Part shown: positions 52,728 to 61,392 of the stretch, in pieces
Layout of the letters: the number at the start of each line of letters is the position of its first letter
Numbering within the stretch: the stretch's first letter is position 1
From: Flavobacterium anhuiense
GTDB taxonomy: Bacteria > Bacteroidota > Bacteroidia > Flavobacteriales > Flavobacteriaceae
NCBI RefSeq assembly: GCF_004151235.1
Contig: NZ_JUIV01000002.1
Span: 372,001-436,000 of the forward strand
Reading direction: 5' to 3'
DNA: 64,000 nucleotides
Position numbers and translations under genes: made by a program
Notes under the pieces: generated by a model
Databases searched by the model: none
What the model saw: the letters and a program-made list of their open reading frames with translations, nothing else
What the model was told of the DNA's origin: nothing

Positions 52728-53228
52728 ATGGATTCACTTTTAGTTCTCTTAGGGTTTATATGTGTAATTGTTGGCGTTTTTGGGAGTTTTCTTCCTGTTT
52801 TACCAGGATTGTCAAGTTGCTGGGTAGGACTATTATTGCTGTATCTAACCAAAGCGGTAGAAAACAATTATTGGGTTCTGGGAATCACTTTTGTTTTGAT
52901 GGTAACGATTACAATTTTAGATTACGTGATTCCATCTAAGGGAACCAAAAAGTTTGGCGGGAGCTCTTATGGAGTCTGGGGAACCAATATTGGTTTGATT
53001 GTTGGGATTATAGCGCCAATTCCGTTTGGAGTTATCATTGGTCCGTTTGTAGGTGCGCTTATTGGCGAATTATTATACGATTCTCAAAATCATAAACGTG
53101 CTCTAAAAGCTGCTACAGGTTCTGTTTTAGGATTCTTAGCTTCGAGTTTTGTGAACTTCTTTTTTTCAGTAATTTATCTCGGGATTTTTCTGACTATCCT
53201 TTGGCAAAATAGAGCATTAATTTTCTAA
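52728..53228 (+). CDS. DUF456 membrane protein
   Basis: 166 residues with four to five hydrophobic helices and the family glycine pattern FGSFLPVLPGLSSCWVGLLLLY, GGSSYGVWGTNIGLIVG and GPFVGALIGELL. Integral inner-membrane protein of unknown function. Monocistronic. Confidence 0.88.
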   Translation: MDSLLVLLGFICVIVGVFGSFLPVLPGLSSCWVGLLLLYLTKAVENNYWVLGITFVLMVTITILDYVIPSKGTKKFGGSSYGVWGTNIGLIVGIIAPIPFGVIIGPFVGALIGELLYDSQNHKRALKAATGSVLGFLASSFVNFFFSVIYLGIFLTILWQNRALIF

Positions 53229-53506
53229 ATGGTAATTTTGACCTTAAGCTTTTTCTTATATTTTTGATTTTTTGAAAAAAACTCTTAAAATTTTAAAAAT
53301 AATTTTTGTATCTTATAAGTTACGTCAAGCTTTATATTTGCTCATTTCCTTATTTTTTAGGGCTAAATGCTTGAAAATCGACCACCTAAATTTTTAACTT
53401 AATTTTTGGAAATGTTAAAATATTTTATATTTTTATCACGATAATCGATGAAAAGCCTCACTTTATCGGTTATTTTAAATAAGTATAAATAATCATTTTT
53501 TAAGTT
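53229..53506. other. AT-rich spacer
   Basis: No gene, repeat or clear hairpin recognised. It holds the promoter of the next gene, which I cannot place with confidence. Confidence 0.35.
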
Positions 53507-54115
53507 ATGAGTATGACCCCAAACCTACAAATTGAACTTAGACGCTTTATTTCTTCTAATGTTGTCTCCAAGTTAAACAAGTTTTATTTTGAAAATGATG
53601 CACTTTTAATCAAGGGAATAGACGTCTCGATCGGCACAATTCTAATGGGACTCTACAACAAAGCCGATGAATCTGATTTTTACTCCGAAATTGTTTCCTT
53701 AATCCAAGAAGATTCAACTTTTTACCAAGAAGTAGATTTTAATGCAGGAAGAATTTTATCAGTCGATGACTGTTACCGTTTAGAAGGAAATATACTGCTG
53801 AAAGAATTGTTCTCCAACAAAAAAGGTAGAATTTCAGAAATGGTTTCCAACGAAGTTGGCATAAAAAGCGAAACAGCCAGAGAAATACTCAACTTTTCAG
53901 CATTACTTGTAATGTCTTACTTAAGATACAATCTTCAATTAATAGAAAGTTTAAAACTCCTTTTAGAAGATCAAAAAAGAGAAATTTTAAACAGCATTCC
54001 TCCTGGAATCAAAATCATCCTAGGTTTTTCAAATTACGAAACAGTAGAAGATAAAAACCAATCTATCGGAAGATCTATTTTTACCCTTTTCGGACATAAT
54101 TTCTTTAGTTTTTAA
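53507..54115 (+). CDS. DUF937-like protein
   Basis: 202 residues, helical, cytosolic. A repeated bundle with ISVGTILMGLYNKA-type helices at about 38-52 and a block ISEMVSNEVGIKSETAREIL (about 105-124) followed by LNFSALLVMSYL recall the DUF937 (YidB-like) arrangement. Function unknown. The family match is from pattern only. Confidence 0.55.
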   Translation: MSMTPNLQIELRRFISSNVVSKLNKFYFENDALLIKGIDVSIGTILMGLYNKADESDFYSEIVSLIQEDSTFYQEVDFNAGRILSVDDCYRLEGNILLKELFSNKKGRISEMVSNEVGIKSETAREILNFSALLVMSYLRYNLQLIESLKLLLEDQKREILNSIPPGIKIILGFSNYETVEDKNQSIGRSIFTLFGHNFFSF

Positions 54116-54177
54116 AAATAAAAAATCCCATTTTCAAGAAGAAAACAGGATTCAGTATGGTTTAATTTGAAAAGCAA

Positions 54178-55086
54178 TTACACGTTTTTCAAATTGATAA
54201 TTTCTTGATCGGTCAAAAAGCGCCAGTTTCCGCGAGGAAGATTCTTTTTGGTCAGTCCAGCAAATGAAACACGATCAATTCGTAATACATTATACTCGAA
54301 AGATTCAAAAATAGAACGCACCACTTTTACGTTAGCAGTACGCAGTTTAAGGCCAACTTCACTTTTTGGCTCATTATCAATATAGCTTACTTCTTCAACA
54401 AATACGCGGTGTCCGTCAAGAACAAGACCTTTGCTGATTTTCTCTAAATCTTCAAATTTCAAGTTTTTGTCCAAAGAAACTTGGTAAATCTTAGACGATT
54501 TTTGATTCGGTAATGTAAATTTACGAATCATATCAGTGTCGTTAGTAAACAATAGCAAACCAGTTGTATTCTTGTCCATTCTTCCGACAGCAGCAATTTT
54601 TGCATTTGTAGCACCACGAACTAGTTCTAGAACGTTACGGTATTCCTGACCTTCATCAAAGGCAGTTGTAAAGTTTTTAGGTTTATTTAATAAAATATAT
54701 TCTTTCTTTTCTGGAGTTAGTGTAACGCCATCAAAGTTTACAACATCATTTAGTTTTACCAAATATCCCATTTCGGTAACTACCGTACCGTTAACTTTTA
54801 CGTTTCCAGACTGAATATAAATGTCGGCATCACGGCGAGAGCAAACGCCAGAATTAGAGATGTATTTGTTCAGACGAATTTCATCTGAAGCTTTTTGTCT
54901 CTTTGCTGGCTGATTTTGTTTTCTGAATTTTTCAGCAGCAGCTTCCTGAGCAGCTTTAACTTCAGGTTTTACTTTTTTAGGCCCTTGCGCGCGCTTAGCC
55001 ATAGGAGGTTTTGGCTTGTTAGAGTTTGATCGTGAGCTGTTTGGTCTCGATCCGCCTCTTTTATTGTTGCCTTCCTTGTTGTTCAT
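54178..55086 (-). CDS. Pseudouridine synthase of the RsuA/RluB/RluF group
   Basis: 302 residues. A long basic, low-complexity N-terminus (about 1-65, Asn/Lys/Ser-rich) is followed by an S4 RNA-binding domain (about 68-115; RLNKYISNSGVCSRRDAD) and the catalytic domain with GRMDKNTTGLLLFTND (catalytic D about 170). It modifies uridine in rRNA; the site (23S, RluB- or RluF-like) cannot be fixed. The basic extension is common in Bacteroidota and may bind rRNA. Confidence 0.9.
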   Translation of the reverse strand: MNNKEGNNKRGGSRPNSSRSNSNKPKPPMAKRAQGPKKVKPEVKAAQEAAAEKFRKQNQPAKRQKASDEIRLNKYISNSGVCSRRDADIYIQSGNVKVNGTVVTEMGYLVKLNDVVNFDGVTLTPEKKEYILLNKPKNFTTAFDEGQEYRNVLELVRGATNAKIAAVGRMDKNTTGLLLFTNDTDMIRKFTLPNQKSSKIYQVSLDKNLKFEDLEKISKGLVLDGHRVFVEEVSYIDNEPKSEVGLKLRTANVKVVRSIFESFEYNVLRIDRVSFAGLTKKNLPRGNWRFLTDQEIINLKNV

Positions 55087-55451
55087 AGAATCATTAATTT
55101 GTGCAAAGATAGTTTTTTCCTGCTAATAAATCTTAAGTTCAATGTTCTTAGATTAATAGCACTTTATTTTAAGATGTTCAGGAGCAATACAATTGGCTTT
55201 TTTTGAGACATGGTTTCCCGCTTTTCGTTTCAATTTTTTATTTTTTAAAGAAAAAAATAAAAAGATTTCCACTTCAAACATGTTCACTGAACTCCAATGA
55301 AAATAAATTTTAAGTGAAGTAATCGGGGCTAAAATCAAACAATTGGCTTCTTTTAAAGATTGTTACTACACATAGATTAGCAATCCCGATAGCTACACGA
55401 AAGAAAATAATCTGATAAATCTGCCAGATCTGAGAGAAAAATAGAAAGACT
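55087..55451. repeat. Gene-free spacer with a partly symmetrical repeat
   Basis: About 55170-55345 carries GGAGCAATACAATTGGCTTT, a TTTATTTTTTAAAGAAAAAAA-like hairpin and later AATCGGGGCTAAAATCAAAC with a second CAATTGGCTT. It looks like a Bacteroidota intergenic repeat, recognised only loosely. CCCGATAGCTA follows near 55385. No gene supported. Confidence 0.4.
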
Positions 55452-56408
55452 TTAGTAATTAGAAATCAATTCCTTTCCGTGCCATAAAACACTAGGATTA
55501 ATCAATACGATGCAGAAAACACCAGAAACAATCAGGAATTTTAAAACGTTATGAAGCCTTAAAAACTGCTCTTTAGAATTTGATTGCCATAAATAAATCA
55601 GGAAAAAAAGTAAAACGCCAAAACAGACATAAAAATAAATGTCCATATAACCAACGTCATGTATATTGACCAAAACATAAACAGGAACAATGGTCAAAAC
55701 AGTCAAAGCTGTAATAACTTGTTTTGAGATTTTTTCGCCATATAAAACAGGAATTGTTCTATAATCGTTTACTAAATCGCCTTTCAGATTTTCAAGATCT
55801 TTAATCATTTCGCGAATTAGTAAAAGTAAAAACAAGAAAACCGCATGAGCAGAAATCACTACAAAATGACTCATATGATTTTCGATTTCTTCAAACGAAA
55901 TTTTATTGTAGAAATACAGTAAGATGGCAAAAAACGGAGTTACAGCAAGCAATGCCGACATTAAATTTCCGATAATTGGATACTTTTTAATTTTATGCGA
56001 ATAAAACCAAATCATGAAAATATACACAGAAAAGAATAAAAAAGCACGCCATGACACTATAGAGGCCATTAAAACCGCTAGAAAATTTAAACTGAAATAA
56101 ACATTCAGTTTTGTTTTCTGACTTACCAAACGATCCAGCATCGATTTGTTGGGTCTGTTTATTAAGTCTTTCTGGCTATCGTAAAAATTATTGATAATAT
56201 AGCCCGAAGCAATTGTAATAGCAGAAGCAAAAACAATCAGAAACAAATAAAAATCGAGCAGAATATCCAGTGCTCGAATTTCTGGTGCCAATATAAAAAT
56301 CGCCGATAAATATTGTGCTAAAACTATTATTGGAATGTTATAACCTCTAACTACAGAGAACAAACTAACAATTTTCATTATTAAAAGTTTATTTTGTCTG
56401 CTCAGCAT
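55452..56408 (-). CDS. UbiA family prenyltransferase (geranylgeranylglycerol-phosphate geranylgeranyltransferase-like)
   Basis: A 318-residue membrane prenyltransferase with about eight helices. The two Asp-rich motifs are NNFYDSQKDLINRP (about 88-101) and KDLENLKGDLVNDYRT (about 200-215), which bind the prenyl diphosphate through magnesium. VVRGYNIPIIVLAQYL at the N-terminus is typical of the Flavobacteriia GGGP-transferase-like group. A shorter start at codon 11 (MKIVSLF) is possible. It lies at the end of the leftward isoprenoid run, fitting use of mevalonate-derived chains. Confidence 0.85.
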   Translation of the reverse strand: MLSRQNKLLIMKIVSLFSVVRGYNIPIIVLAQYLSAIFILAPEIRALDILLDFYLFLIVFASAITIASGYIINNFYDSQKDLINRPNKSMLDRLVSQKTKLNVYFSLNFLAVLMASIVSWRAFLFFSVYIFMIWFYSHKIKKYPIIGNLMSALLAVTPFFAILLYFYNKISFEEIENHMSHFVVISAHAVFLFLLLLIREMIKDLENLKGDLVNDYRTIPVLYGEKISKQVITALTVLTIVPVYVLVNIHDVGYMDIYFYVCFGVLLFFLIYLWQSNSKEQFLRLHNVLKFLIVSGVFCIVLINPSVLWHGKELISNY

Positions 56409-56467
56409 TTCTTATAGGTTATAGTTTTTAGAGTGGTAATTTAAGGTTATTATTTTTTTTAGAAGAA

Positions 56468-57058
56468 TTAAAGCTTGTTTTTTAATAAAACTTTAGAACC
56501 GAATCCTAATTTTCTAATGCAGGCCAAAGCTTGTTTTTGAGAAATATCAATATCTGTAATGTCTTTCTTTTCAACGAAAACTACAGATCCACTCCACGGA
56601 TTTGGCGCATCTGGAATAAAAACGGCAAATTTGTTTTCGTTTATCTCTTCAATTAAAAAAGCAAATTGCAATCCAGCGTCTGTTGGAACAAGAATGACCT
56701 TTAAATCATCTTTAGATTCAAGCCCCATAATATTTTCATTCATGTTTTTCATGAATGAATATCCTGGAACAAAGCTCAAAATTCCATCTTCTAATTTTTG
56801 AACCAAATTTTTGGCTTTGGCAGTTTTGGCCAATAAACCCGCAAGAAAGCAAATAAGAATTATGATTATTATTCCAACAAGTTCTTGAAGAGCAATTCCT
56901 AAAACATGTATTCTAGGAAGGTGTTTTGCCAGCGGAAGAGTGATTTTTTGAATAATGCCATAACCTTTTTCCAGAATAACAAGCAATACAACTAGTGGTG
57001 CCAAAAAGAGAATTCCTCCTAAAAAAGTTGCTTTAATTATTTTAAAAATACTTTTCAT
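56468..57058 (-). CDS. DUF502 membrane protein
   Basis: 196 residues with two N-terminal helices (about 8-28 and 52-75) and the family features GGILFLAPLVVLLVIL, FVPGYSFMKNMNENI and VFIPDAPNPWSGSVVFVE. Inner-membrane protein of unknown role. It sits between mevalonate kinase and the UbiA gene in the same direction, 66 bp after the kinase. Confidence 0.88.
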   Translation of the reverse strand: MKSIFKIIKATFLGGILFLAPLVVLLVILEKGYGIIQKITLPLAKHLPRIHVLGIALQELVGIIIIILICFLAGLLAKTAKAKNLVQKLEDGILSFVPGYSFMKNMNENIMGLESKDDLKVILVPTDAGLQFAFLIEEINENKFAVFIPDAPNPWSGSVVFVEKKDITDIDISQKQALACIRKLGFGSKVLLKNKL

Positions 57059-57123
57059 AATAAATAACTTTTTAGGATGAAAACTTATGGGAATCTACTC
57101 AAATAATTTCTGGGTTTAAAGCA

Positions 57124-58062
57124 TTAAAATTGGTAAACTACCTCTAGCTTATAATCTTTCAAAGCTGCTTTTGCGCGTTCTAAATCTTCAGTAAATCCAA
57201 GGATATAGCCACCGCCTCCAGAACCGCAAAGTTTTAGATAATAATCGTTAGAGTCAATTCCGTGTTGCCAGATTCCATGAAATTGCTCTGGAATCATTGG
57301 TTTAAAATGATTTAGAACAACTTTAGAAAGCTTTTTGGTATTGGTAAACAAAGATTTCATATCGCCATGCAAGAAGTTTTCTACGCAGGCATCTGTATAT
57401 TTCACAAACTGATTTTTAAGCATCGCACGGAAACCTTTATCTTTTAGATTTTCCATAAAAATGCTAACCATTGGAGCTGTTTCTCCAACAATTCCTGAAT
57501 CTAATAAAAAGACAGCACCTTTTCCGTCAAAACTTTGTGTCGGAATTCCAGTTGCTTCAATATTATCTTTTGAATTAATCAGGATAGGAATGCTCAAATA
57601 GCTGTTTAGAGGATCTAAACCAGAACTTTTTCCATGAAAAAAGCTTTCCATTTGAGAAAATATATTTTTTAAGTGTAATAATTTTTCGCGAGTTAGGTTC
57701 TCTAGAACAGTAATTTTGTTTGTAGCGTATTTGTCATAGATAGCCGCAACAAGCGCACCGCTGCTTCCAACACCATATCCTTGTGGAATACTAGAATCGA
57801 AATACATTCCAGTTTCAACATCATTCTGAAGCGTTTCTAAATCGAAAGTAACCAATTCTGGCTGCTGTGTATGCAGAACTTCAAGATAAGAAGCAAAACT
57901 TCTCAAACTTCTGTTAGATGCAATTGCTTCTTCAGTAGGTTCTTCGCTTTTTTTCAAAGCGCCATTATAAAAATTATAAGGAATAGAAAGTCCTTTAGAG
58001 TCGCGGATAATTCCGTATTCTCCAAAGAGTAATATTTTTGAGTAAAATAATGGTCCTTTCAT
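57124..58062 (-). CDS. GHMP kinase, mevalonate kinase-like
   Basis: 312 residues. N-terminal KILLFGEYGIIRD (9-21) is the GHMP motif 1. SSIPQGYGVGSSGALVAAIYD (about 95-115) is the ATP-binding motif 2. CGSGGGGYILGF (about 283-294) is motif 3. It phosphorylates mevalonate or phosphomevalonate in the cytosol. Its place downstream of mvaD supports the mevalonate pathway. A toxin-antitoxin pair lies between the two, with its toxin stop 3 bp from this start codon. Confidence 0.85.
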   Translation of the reverse strand: MKGPLFYSKILLFGEYGIIRDSKGLSIPYNFYNGALKKSEEPTEEAIASNRSLRSFASYLEVLHTQQPELVTFDLETLQNDVETGMYFDSSIPQGYGVGSSGALVAAIYDKYATNKITVLENLTREKLLHLKNIFSQMESFFHGKSSGLDPLNSYLSIPILINSKDNIEATGIPTQSFDGKGAVFLLDSGIVGETAPMVSIFMENLKDKGFRAMLKNQFVKYTDACVENFLHGDMKSLFTNTKKLSKVVLNHFKPMIPEQFHGIWQHGIDSNDYYLKLCGSGGGGYILGFTEDLERAKAALKDYKLEVVYQF

Positions 58063-58065
58063 GGT

Positions 58066-58371
58066 CTATTTAATGTCTTTCTTAATTTTATTTGGGTTTT
58101 GCCTAGTGTCGAAAATATTATGAATCCTGATTTCGTTTGCACTAAAACTATATAACAAACTAGATTGTTTGGTTATAACACATTTTCGATATTTCTTATT
58201 TACGGATGATTTTGGAAAAATTTCTGGATTCATCATCATTATTGAAATTGCTCTTTCAAATTTGATAATAAACAGCTTTTTTGATTTTTCTGACCATCTT
58301 GCTTCAATGAACTTTAAAACTGAATCTAAATTTTTCTCCGCTGTTTTTGAAAAACTTACTTTAAGATCCAC
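58066..58371 (-). CDS. RelE/ParE family toxin
   Basis: A 101-residue toxin-fold protein: VSFSKTAEKNLDSVLKFIEARW opens the ParE/RelE fold, RKCVITKQSSLLYSFSANEIRIHNIFDTRQNP is the C-terminal beta sheet with the family's late arginine. The start is GTG and overlaps the antitoxin stop by one base (TAGTG), implying coupled translation. Whether it cuts mRNA (RelE) or acts on gyrase (ParE) cannot be told. It lies inside the mevalonate operon. Confidence 0.87.
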   Translation of the reverse strand: MDLKVSFSKTAEKNLDSVLKFIEARWSEKSKKLFIIKFERAISIMMMNPEIFPKSSVNKKYRKCVITKQSSLLYSFSANEIRIHNIFDTRQNPNKIKKDIK

Positions 58372-58589
58372 TATCTGTATTTTTTCATAACATCCTCGTA
58401 GCTCGTAAATTCTCCTCTTTCGAATTCTAATTCACTTTGAGCTATATCTTCTTTTTGTTGATCAGTTAAATCATCCCACCAATCTTTTTTATTTTTTCTA
58501 AGCAATTTTGCAATCGCCATAATAAGTGTAGGATCATTAGTCTCTTTCAACATCTCCATCGCCTCACGTTTTTCTAATTGAATGTCCAT
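58371..58589 (-). CDS. Antitoxin of a RelE/ParE-type pair
   Basis: The start is set at ATG 58589 (MDIQLEKREAMEMLKE); an in-frame TTG two codons earlier is less likely. 72 residues, acidic and helical (DWWDDLTDQQKEDIAQSELE), with a C-terminus ending YEDVMKKYR that would wrap the toxin. Small antitoxins of this kind are common beside ParE toxins in Bacteroidota. It follows mvaD by 30 bp, in the same direction. Confidence 0.8.
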   Translation of the reverse strand: MDIQLEKREAMEMLKETNDPTLIMAIAKLLRKNKKDWWDDLTDQQKEDIAQSELEFERGEFTSYEDVMKKYR

Positions 58590-58619
58590 AATCAAAATTT
58601 TAACTAAAGATACGCAAAA

Positions 58620-59720
58620 TTATAATGCAATCGCGCCTTCTCCAATTTTGTCGCAAATGTATTGACTATTCTGACAAAATACAACTAATTCGTCCTGAAT
58701 AAATTGAAGTACTTTTTCGCTAACGTTTTCAGGATATAATACATGCACATTCGCGCCAGCATCAAGCGTAAAACATACTGGAATTTCGGTTTCATTTCTA
58801 AATTTCCATATTGCATTTATGATTTGAAGCGTGTTGGGTTTCATCAAAATAAAATAAGGCATCGAGGTCATCATCATGGCGTGTAAAGTCAATGCTTCAC
58901 TTTCTACAACTTTGATGAATTCTTCTAAATCTCCGCTTTCAAAAATGGCAATTAATTTATCTAGATTTTCATGTGCTTGAGCAAAACGTCTTTCTGCATA
59001 CGGATGATTGTGCATCAAATCGTGTCCAACCGTGCTCGAAACTTGTTTTTCGCCTTTGTCAACCAATAAAATGGTGTCTTGATAATTCTTGAAATTTTCA
59101 TGAATTGTATATGGAAATTCCACACCAAACAAATCTGTGCTTCCTTCGATATTTGACTGATTTCCCCAAACTACTACATTCCCTTTTACGCTTCGGCAAG
59201 CACTTCCAGAACCTAAACGAGCCAAAAATGAAGCTTTTTGATAGAAATAATCATAGGTCATTTCTGGGTTTAACAATTTTTCCAAACTCATAAAATTCAT
59301 TGCCAATGCTGCCATTCCAGAAGCCGAAGAAGCAATTCCCGAACTGTGCGGAAAAGTATTCTGCGTATCAATCGTAAAATGATAATCCTTTAAAAACGGC
59401 AGATAAACCTCAACTCTTTCCAAAAACTTCTGAATCTTTGGCTTGAAATCTTCTTTTGGTTTTCCTTCAAAAAGTAAATCAAATGAAAAACCATTTGTCC
59501 CGCTGAGCGAAGTCGAAGCGTCTTTTTTAGAAAAAGCCAATTTCGTAATGGTTTTACAGTTGTTAAGCGTAAAACTAACAGAAGGATTTGCCGGAATCTG
59601 GTTTTCTTTTTTCCCCCAATATTTTACTAATGCAATATTGCTTGGAGCGCTCCACTCAAAGTTCCCGTTTTCGATTGTTGAAGTATATGGATTTGGTATA
59701 AAATCGGCTGCTGTTAACAT
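58620..59720 (-). CDS. mvaD: Diphosphomevalonate decarboxylase
   Basis: A 366-residue GHMP-fold enzyme turning diphosphomevalonate into isopentenyl diphosphate with ATP. SAPSNIALVKYWGKKE (24-39) and SSGIASSASGMAALAMNF (about 130-147) are the substrate and ATP motifs; a DAGANVHVLY block lies near the C-terminus. Residues 68-77 (ASTSLSGTNG) are translated from an inserted repeat arm (59495-59520) in the loop between AFSKKD and FSFDLLFEG. It is the first gene of the leftward isoprenoid run. Confidence 0.92.
   Translation of the reverse strand: MLTAADFIPNPYTSTIENGNFEWSAPSNIALVKYWGKKENQIPANPSVSFTLNNCKTITKLAFSKKDASTSLSGTNGFSFDLLFEGKPKEDFKPKIQKFLERVEVYLPFLKDYHFTIDTQNTFPHSSGIASSASGMAALAMNFMSLEKLLNPEMTYDYFYQKASFLARLGSGSACRSVKGNVVVWGNQSNIEGSTDLFGVEFPYTIHENFKNYQDTILLVDKGEKQVSSTVGHDLMHNHPYAERRFAQAHENLDKLIAIFESGDLEEFIKVVESEALTLHAMMMTSMPYFILMKPNTLQIINAIWKFRNETEIPVCFTLDAGANVHVLYPENVSEKVLQFIQDELVVFCQNSQYICDKIGEGAIAL
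59495..59520. repeat. Repeat arm inserted in frame in mvaD
   Basis: TTGTCCCGCTGAGCGAAGTC and the next bases match the GAGCGAAGTCGAA family (39568, 47591, 49053). The minus-strand reading is STSLSGT, the same frame as in the cyclase gene. Confidence 0.78.
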
Positions 59721-59760
59721 GAATTATAAAATTTTGGCAAAGATAACTTTTTCATTTTTC

Positions 59761-59827
59761 ACCATATAAGTTATTTAAGAAATTATAAGCGGAATTTGCT
59801 AAAATGAACTTATATCACTTATATGGT
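59761..59827. repeat. Hairpin repeat (ACCATATAAGTTATTTAAG family), copy 2
   Basis: The arms ACCATATAAGTTATTTAAG (59761-59779) and CTTATATCACTTATATGGT (59809-59827) pair with few mismatches and match copy 1 at 51983-52081. It lies in the divergent gap between mvaD and tspO. Confidence 0.8.
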
Positions 59828-59870
59828 TTAAATTTTCTTTTGCCTATTTTTGAATTCAAAATTTGATGTC

Positions 59871-60347
59871 ATGAATAAGTTCGTAAAAATCGCTATAGCT
59901 TTAGTAATTTGTTTAACAGTAGGATATTCTGCGGGAGTGGTTACAAAACCAAGTATTGAGACTTGGTATGTCATGCTGGAAAAACCAGTTTTTAATCCGC
60001 CGAATTGGATTTTTATGCCCGTTTGGACAGTACTTTACATTTTAATGGCCGTTGCAGCAGCGTTAGTTTGGGACAAAATTAAAGTAGAGACAGAAGAAGT
60101 TAAAAAAGCTTTGCTTTTCTTCATTATTCAATTGATTTTAAATTCAATTTGGTCTTATTTATTCTTCGGATTAAAAAATCCGATGTTGGCTTTAATCGAA
60201 ATTGTGCTTTTATGGCTGATGATTTACGAAACGTATTTAAAATTTATCAAAATCAATAAAACTGCGGGTTATTTATTAATTCCTTACTTAGCTTGGGTTG
60301 GGTTTGCAACAGTTTTAAATGCCAGTATTTGGTGGTTGAATAAGTAA
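59871..60347 (+). CDS. TspO/MBR family tryptophan-rich sensory protein
   Basis: The start is set at ATG 59871 (MNKFVKIAIALVICLTVGYS). 158 residues, five membrane helices and many tryptophans: KPVFNPPNWIFMPVWTVLYILM (about 43-64), NSIWSYLFFG and NASIWWLNK. The family binds porphyrins and related ligands in the membrane. Its role in this group is unknown. Confidence 0.93.
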   Translation: MNKFVKIAIALVICLTVGYSAGVVTKPSIETWYVMLEKPVFNPPNWIFMPVWTVLYILMAVAAALVWDKIKVETEEVKKALLFFIIQLILNSIWSYLFFGLKNPMLALIEIVLLWLMIYETYLKFIKINKTAGYLLIPYLAWVGFATVLNASIWWLNK

Positions 60348-60411
60348 AATTTTTTAGTTTCAAGTTTTCTTTGTTTCAGGTTTCAAGTTTAATTCTTTAC
60401 ATATATGCTTT

Positions 60412-61392
60412 ATGAATAAATTGAAGTTTTTCGTTATTGTTTTGGTTCTATTTTCCTTAAAGACCTTTGCTTGTTTGAATGGTGAAACGAAAATTCTAAA
60501 AAATGGAGCTTATGCTTATGAAGATTATGATGGTATTAACCCTCAAGGCCATAATTTTTTCGAAGGAGATTTTCCAAAATTGATAATTGAACTTGACAGT
60601 TTATATAAAAAAACAAAAGATTTAGATTATCTATCTGATAAAGGATATCTTTTAATTGTTCTGGGAAAATATGATGAAGCTCTAAAATTATATCTGAACA
60701 TTGAAAAAATTAAACCTAATAGATATTCGACAGCATCTAATTTAGGGACACTTTATGAATTGATGGGGGAAAACCAAAAAGCCTATAATTGGATTAAGAA
60801 ATCTATTGCTATTAATCCTAAATCTCATGAAGGATCAGAATGGCTTCATTTGAAAATATTAGAAGCTAAAATCAAGAATTTAAAGGATGTTTCAGGTCAG
60901 TTTTTAATTAATACAAATTTTGGAATTTCACGCGAACCTAAAACGAAATTGTCTAAAAACGAAATTGAAAAATTAGCACAGTCGATTTATTTCCAAGTAA
61001 ATGAAAGAATGTCGTTTATAGAACCAAAAGATAAAATCATTTCAATTTTACTCTTTGAACTTGCAAATCTTGCAGAATTATTAGGAAAAAATAGCAGTGC
61101 GCTTGAGACTTACAGGACTGCTAGAAAATATGGTTACGAGGGAGATTTAATTGTGGAAAGAATGATAAATAGTTCCCAGAGCGAAATTAACTATTATCGT
61201 GAAAGAGCTCAAAGTTATGGCTCTCAACTTCGGGCTTTAAGAGAAAGCAAAGGGAACATATATTCAGGTTATATATCTCAAATGGAAATAATTATTGTTA
61301 TCCTTTCGGGCGTAATACTAATTTTATTAATTGCTTTTGTTGTATTTTTTATAAAATGGAAGAAGCTGAGAAAGTCTACTTCAGCTTCTTAA
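60412..61392 (+). CDS. Exported TPR protein with C-terminal membrane anchor
   Basis: 326 residues. A signal peptide (VLFSLKTFAC; the cysteine might make it a lipoprotein) is followed by TPR helices (about 60-150; YDEALKLYLNIEKI, ASNLGTLYELMGENQKAYNW) and a second TPR-like stretch near 205-240. A C-terminal helix (about 293-316, IIVILSGVILILLIAFVVFF) is followed by a basic tail. No neighbour gives a role. Its last 17 bp overlap the end of the convergent next gene. Confidence 0.72.
   Translation: MNKLKFFVIVLVLFSLKTFACLNGETKILKNGAYAYEDYDGINPQGHNFFEGDFPKLIIELDSLYKKTKDLDYLSDKGYLLIVLGKYDEALKLYLNIEKIKPNRYSTASNLGTLYELMGENQKAYNWIKKSIAINPKSHEGSEWLHLKILEAKIKNLKDVSGQFLINTNFGISREPKTKLSKNEIEKLAQSIYFQVNERMSFIEPKDKIISILLFELANLAELLGKNSSALETYRTARKYGYEGDLIVERMINSSQSEINYYRERAQSYGSQLRALRESKGNIYSGYISQMEIIIVILSGVILILLIAFVVFFIKWKKLRKSTSAS

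Noticed and set aside
59738..59745. TATCTTTG on the minus strand as the mvaD promoter
   Set aside because: A good -7 match, but no -33 element at the right distance; the expected place is taken by the hairpin repeat.
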